Origin: Leucobacter sp. G161
GTDB lineage: Bacteria > Actinomycetota > Actinomycetes > Actinomycetales > Microbacteriaceae
Direction of reading: 5' to 3'
NCBI RefSeq assembly: GCF_001482305.1
Contig: NZ_LOHP01000043.1
Span: 62,001-126,000 of the forward strand
Length of the DNA stretch: 64,000 nucleotides
Every line of letters starts with the position of its first letter. Position 1 is the stretch's first letter. A model generated the notes under the pieces. The model did not search any database. It was not told the DNA's origin and worked only from the letters and a program-made list of their open reading frames with translations. Of this stretch, positions 61,345-64,000 are shown piece by piece. Position numbers and translations under genes: made by a program.

Positions 61345-61829
61345 GCTGTGCCTTCCTGGCGATCTGGATCTGCCGCGACGGCGGTCGCGGCGATCGCCGC
61401 TTCCTTCTCGTCGAGGAACTGGTTAACCTCGCGGGCGATGCGCACCTCGAGGAAGAATGAGAAGAACGGGATCACGCCGCCGAGAGCGAGCAGCAGGAAG
61501 CGGCCAAAGTTCCAGCGCATCGGGCTCCACAGCATGAAGTTCGCGATGAGGTACACGACGTAGAACCAGCCGTGTGCGATGAGGATCGCCTTGAACAGGT
61601 CGAAGCCCTCGCGGACGAGCTCGGCTTCCTGGCCCTTCGGGATCGTCGGCAGGAACTCAGCGATACCGTTCGGCGTGAATAGGAACAACTCCACCTTGAA
61701 GGCGTAGCGCATCACCATCACCGCGCAGAGCAGCAGAAGCATGACGCCGGTGATCACGCTGGTCACCTTGTAGACCTTCACTGCCCGTCGGATACGGGGG
61801 TAGTCCTCGGGCTTGGGCTGGAGTTGCAT
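61341..61829 (-). CDS. DUF3817-type small membrane protein
   Basis: 162 residues. A polar N-terminus ([20 protein letters not shown]) precedes three hydrophobic segments (about 22-42, 85-102 and 108-128) with [20 protein letters not shown], the DUF3817 pattern. It is common next to guaA in actinobacteria, with function unknown. Start 61829: TAGAAT lies 7 nt upstream and is formed from the TAG stop of the surf1 gene, so a leaderless transcript is likely; ATG 61838 is the alternative. The stop overlaps guaA. Confidence 0.88.
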   Translation of the reverse strand: MQLQPKPEDYPRIRRAVKVYKVTSVITGVMLLLLCAVMVMRYAFKVELFLFTPNGIAEFLPTIPKGQEAELVREGFDLFKAILIAHGWFYVVYLIANFMLWSPMRWNFGRFLLLALGGVIPFFSFFLEVRIAREVNQFLDEKEAAIAATAVAADPDRQEGTA

Positions 61830-61839
61830 GACTTCCATT

Positions 61840-62781
61840 CTATGGTTTAGCGGTGGTCTCAGTTTCAGCGGCCTCTGCGTCGGGCCTGCCGCTCGTCTGT
61901 CCTGCGGCGAGAGCTTCAGCCTCAGCCTCGGCCTCGGCCTCGGCAGTGAGCAGCTTGATCTCGTGCTCCTTCTCCCAGGCATCGCGCGCGAGCCGGTACC
62001 AGAGGAACAACGCGACAGCGGCGAACACAGCCCACTCGATGCCGTAGAAGACGTTAAGCCAGCTCCCCTTCTCCGGTGCACTCGGCGCGACCGAGTCAAT
62101 AGGAACGAGGCGTGCGTCGGCAAGCGCCGGAGCATCGGCGGTGTCGTGCATCACGAGGTAGCCACCGTAGATCGGGCCGTCCGGGACCGAAATCCAAGTG
62201 TTCGCGAGGAACGCAGGAACCATCGTCCGGGTCGTGTGCGGGTCGGCATCAGGTCGAGGGATCTCAGGAGCTTCCGCAGGCAGGTAGCGGCCCTCGATAA
62301 CGAGGTTCCCCTCTGGCAGCGTGCTCAGGTGCTCGGCGGCCTTCGCGGCCTCGGCATCGCTCGGGGCCCAGCCCACGGCGACTGCGAGGCTCGCGTCGTC
62401 TTGATCGGTACGCACGAGGTGGCCAACAACCCAGGCGCCCTTGCTGCGCTCAGCGGCAGTGTCGGCGCCCTGGTTCATGCGCTCACTGATGACCGAGAAG
62501 TCTCCGGGCACGAAACTTCCCTCGACAGCGACGACTGCGCCGGCTGCGACCTCGGGAATACCCGGGATCGGATCGGTCACCTCGTCGATGGGCCGCACCG
62601 TCTCCGTGTTTGTCAGCTCATCAACGTTGTCGCGGATCGCGTTGCCCATCTGCCACTGGCCCAGCCACGCGAACACCGCGGCGATGACCATGGCGAGAAG
62701 CAGGGCAGCGATCCACTGGGGTCGCCGCATAACCTGGCCGAGCGTTGGCTCTCCGAGATACTCAAGCTTCCGACTCGCCAT
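61840..62781 (-). CDS. SURF1-family protein
   Basis: 313 residues. An N-terminal membrane helix (WIAALLLAMVIAAVFAWLGQ), an external domain with AVEGSFVPGDFSVISERMNQ and VGWAPSDAEA, and a second helix near the end (WLNVFYGIEWAVFAAVALFL) give the standard SURF1 topology. SURF1 helps to insert haem into cytochrome c oxidase. The cytoplasmic tail contains an Ala-Glu dipeptide run (TAEAEAEAEAEA). It starts 6 bp after the guaB3 stop. Its own TAG stop doubles as part of a -10 box for the next gene. Confidence 0.9.
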   Translation of the reverse strand: MASRKLEYLGEPTLGQVMRRPQWIAALLLAMVIAAVFAWLGQWQMGNAIRDNVDELTNTETVRPIDEVTDPIPGIPEVAAGAVVAVEGSFVPGDFSVISERMNQGADTAAERSKGAWVVGHLVRTDQDDASLAVAVGWAPSDAEAAKAAEHLSTLPEGNLVIEGRYLPAEAPEIPRPDADPHTTRTMVPAFLANTWISVPDGPIYGGYLVMHDTADAPALADARLVPIDSVAPSAPEKGSWLNVFYGIEWAVFAAVALFLWYRLARDAWEKEHEIKLLTAEAEAEAEAEALAAGQTSGRPDAEAAETETTAKP

Positions 62782-62787
62782 GGCTAT

Positions 62788-63909
62788 CTACCGTTCTGCG
62801 TGGACAATGTCGACGCGCTGGAATTCCTTCACGTCCGAGTAGCCACTGGTGGCCATTGCGCGGCGCAGGGCGCCCAGCAGGTTTGCGCTGCCGTCGGCGA
62901 TGTGCGCGGGACCGTTCATGATTTCCGCGAGCGGGGCGATCGGCTCGACCGCGACGCGGCGGCCGCGCGGCAGATCCACGTGGTGCGCTTCCTGCCCCCA
63001 GTGCCAGCCGCGCCCGGGCGCGTCGGTGGCCCGTGCCAGTGCCGCGCCGAGCATAACCGCGTCGGCGCCGCACGCGATCGCTTTCACGAGATCGCCGGAG
63101 GTACCGAGACCGCCGTCGGCGATGACATGTACGTAGCGGCCACCCGATTCGTCGAGGTAGTCCGTGCGCGCGCCAGCAACGTCAGCGATAGCGCTCGCCA
63201 TGGGCGCGCGGATCCCGAGGGTGACGCGGGTCGTCGACGAGGCTCCCCCGCCAAACCCGACGAGCACGCCGGCAGCACCGGTGCGCATGAGGTGCAGTGC
63301 TGACTGGTAGGTCGCGGCTCCGCCAACGATGACGGGCACGTCGAGCTCGTAAATGAACTGCTTGAGGTTCAGCGGCTCGCGCCCCTCGACCGAGACGTGC
63401 TCGGCAGAGACCGTGTTGCCGCGGATGACGAAGAGGTCAACACCCGCCTTCACGACGGTATCGGTGAACTCTGCCGTGCGATGCGGCGACAGTGCACCAG
63501 CAACGGTGACGCCAGCGTCGCGGATCTCGGCCAAGCGATCCCGGATCAGTTCGGGCTTAATCGGCTCGGAGTACAGCTGGCGCATGCGCTTCACCGCGGC
63601 GACCTCGTCGTCGACCTGCGCGATTTCCGCGAGCAGCGGCTCGGGGTTCTCGTGCCTGGTCCAGAGACCTTCAAGGTTCAGGACGCCGAGCCCTCCCAGC
63701 TGCCCCAACTGAATCGCGGTCGCAGGCGACATGACCGAGTCCATCGGCGCGCCGATGACCGGGATGTCGAACTGGAACGCGTCAATCGTCCACGACGTTG
63801 AGACAAGTTCTGGGTCGCGGGTACGCCGCGTTGGCACAATGCCGATCTCGTCGAATGTATAGACACGGCGGGCGCGCTTTCCGCGACCAATCTCGATCTC
63901 GTTGCTCAC
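62788..63909 (-). CDS. guaB3: GuaB3-family IMP dehydrogenase-related protein
   Basis: 373 residues, an IMPDH/GMPR-type barrel without the CBS domains. Present are IGAPMDSVMSPATAIQLG, VIVGGAATYQSALHLM and VIADGGLGTSGDLVKAIACG. The active-site loop, GSICTTR-like with a catalytic Cys in true IMPDH, reads GGGASSTTR here (about 221-229), with Ser in place of Cys; as I recall, mycobacterial GuaB3 lacks it as well. It should not act as a normal IMP dehydrogenase. Start GTG 63909 has TAGACT exactly 6 nt upstream. It heads the operon leading to guaA. Confidence 0.93.
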   Translation of the reverse strand: MSNEIEIGRGKRARRVYTFDEIGIVPTRRTRDPELVSTSWTIDAFQFDIPVIGAPMDSVMSPATAIQLGQLGGLGVLNLEGLWTRHENPEPLLAEIAQVDDEVAAVKRMRQLYSEPIKPELIRDRLAEIRDAGVTVAGALSPHRTAEFTDTVVKAGVDLFVIRGNTVSAEHVSVEGREPLNLKQFIYELDVPVIVGGAATYQSALHLMRTGAAGVLVGFGGGASSTTRVTLGIRAPMASAIADVAGARTDYLDESGGRYVHVIADGGLGTSGDLVKAIACGADAVMLGAALARATDAPGRGWHWGQEAHHVDLPRGRRVAVEPIAPLAEIMNGPAHIADGSANLLGALRRAMATSGYSDVKEFQRVDIVHAER

Positions 63910-64000
63910 CCAGACAGTCTACCTGGTGGCGGCGCAGTGGTTGCTGTGACGCAGCACGAATTCGTCGGAACGAGCGACATTATCGTCAAGGTCAGCTATC

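Noticed and set aside
1-64000. rRNA or tRNA genes, phage genes, insertion sequences
   Set aside because: No conserved rRNA segments, tRNA cloverleaf, transposase or phage structural gene was recognised when reading both strands.

Overview
The window is high-GC actinobacterial chromosome. The best guess is a Microbacteriaceae member of the Leucobacter type. Supporting markers are a fused Kgd 2-oxoglutarate enzyme, GuaB3, a DUF6350 protein near purNH and sucCD, a DUF222/HNH protein, many GTG starts, and repeated TAGACT-type -10 boxes lying 6-10 nt from start codons (leaderless genes). No rRNA, tRNA, CRISPR array, insertion sequence or phage gene was recognised.

Layout. (1) 1-11.3 kb is a histidine-utilisation locus: the 3' part of an APC permease, hutU-hutI (+), an IclR regulator with hutH (-), and hutG (+). 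Together hutH, hutU, hutI and hutG cover histidine to glutamate plus formamide. The locus is split by a minus-strand TetR-MFS-amidohydrolase operon whose amidohydrolase is frameshifted. A 16-bp palindrome (gtccggg-NN-cccggac) lies upstream of hutU and exactly midway between hutH and hutG. (2) 11.3-16.2 kb holds a small membrane protein, ung with an SDR gene, then metY and metX. (3) 16.4-22.3 kb is a five-gene export operon: two paralogous four-cysteine lipoproteins, a peptidoglycan-binding HlyD/MacA-like adaptor, and a MacB-like ATPase and permease. (4) 22.3-31.6 kb holds a 152-bp inverted-repeat element, two overlapping CNNM/CBS membrane proteins, kgd, an agmatine deiminase and a ketoglutarate-semialdehyde-type dehydrogenase. 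(5) 31.6-34 kb holds a frameshifted padR, a HAAS-domain membrane protein, a META-domain lipoprotein and a small membrane protein. (6) 34-55 kb has the purH/purN, DUF6350, sucD/sucC and pcrA backbone, interrupted by a TPP-riboswitch thiamine importer operon ending in a P-loop kinase, and by a methionine block (MetE-like protein, Ohr, metNIQ), a MerR regulator, an SDR gene with an in-frame amber codon, and a DUF222/HNH gene. (7) 55-64 kb holds asparaginase, a glycerophosphodiesterase, a Bax-inhibitor-1 family protein, an NYN/OST-HTH protein, and the guaB3-surf1-DUF3817-guaA operon.

The most unusual content is non-coding. Three dispersed intergenic hairpins share the core cctcagcgaggtca and a 19-nt loop. 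Several minisatellites with different units (10, 12, 13, 15, 16 and 19 bp) sit at or just beyond gene 3' ends. Three genes are broken by single-base events (amidohydrolase, padR, SDR).
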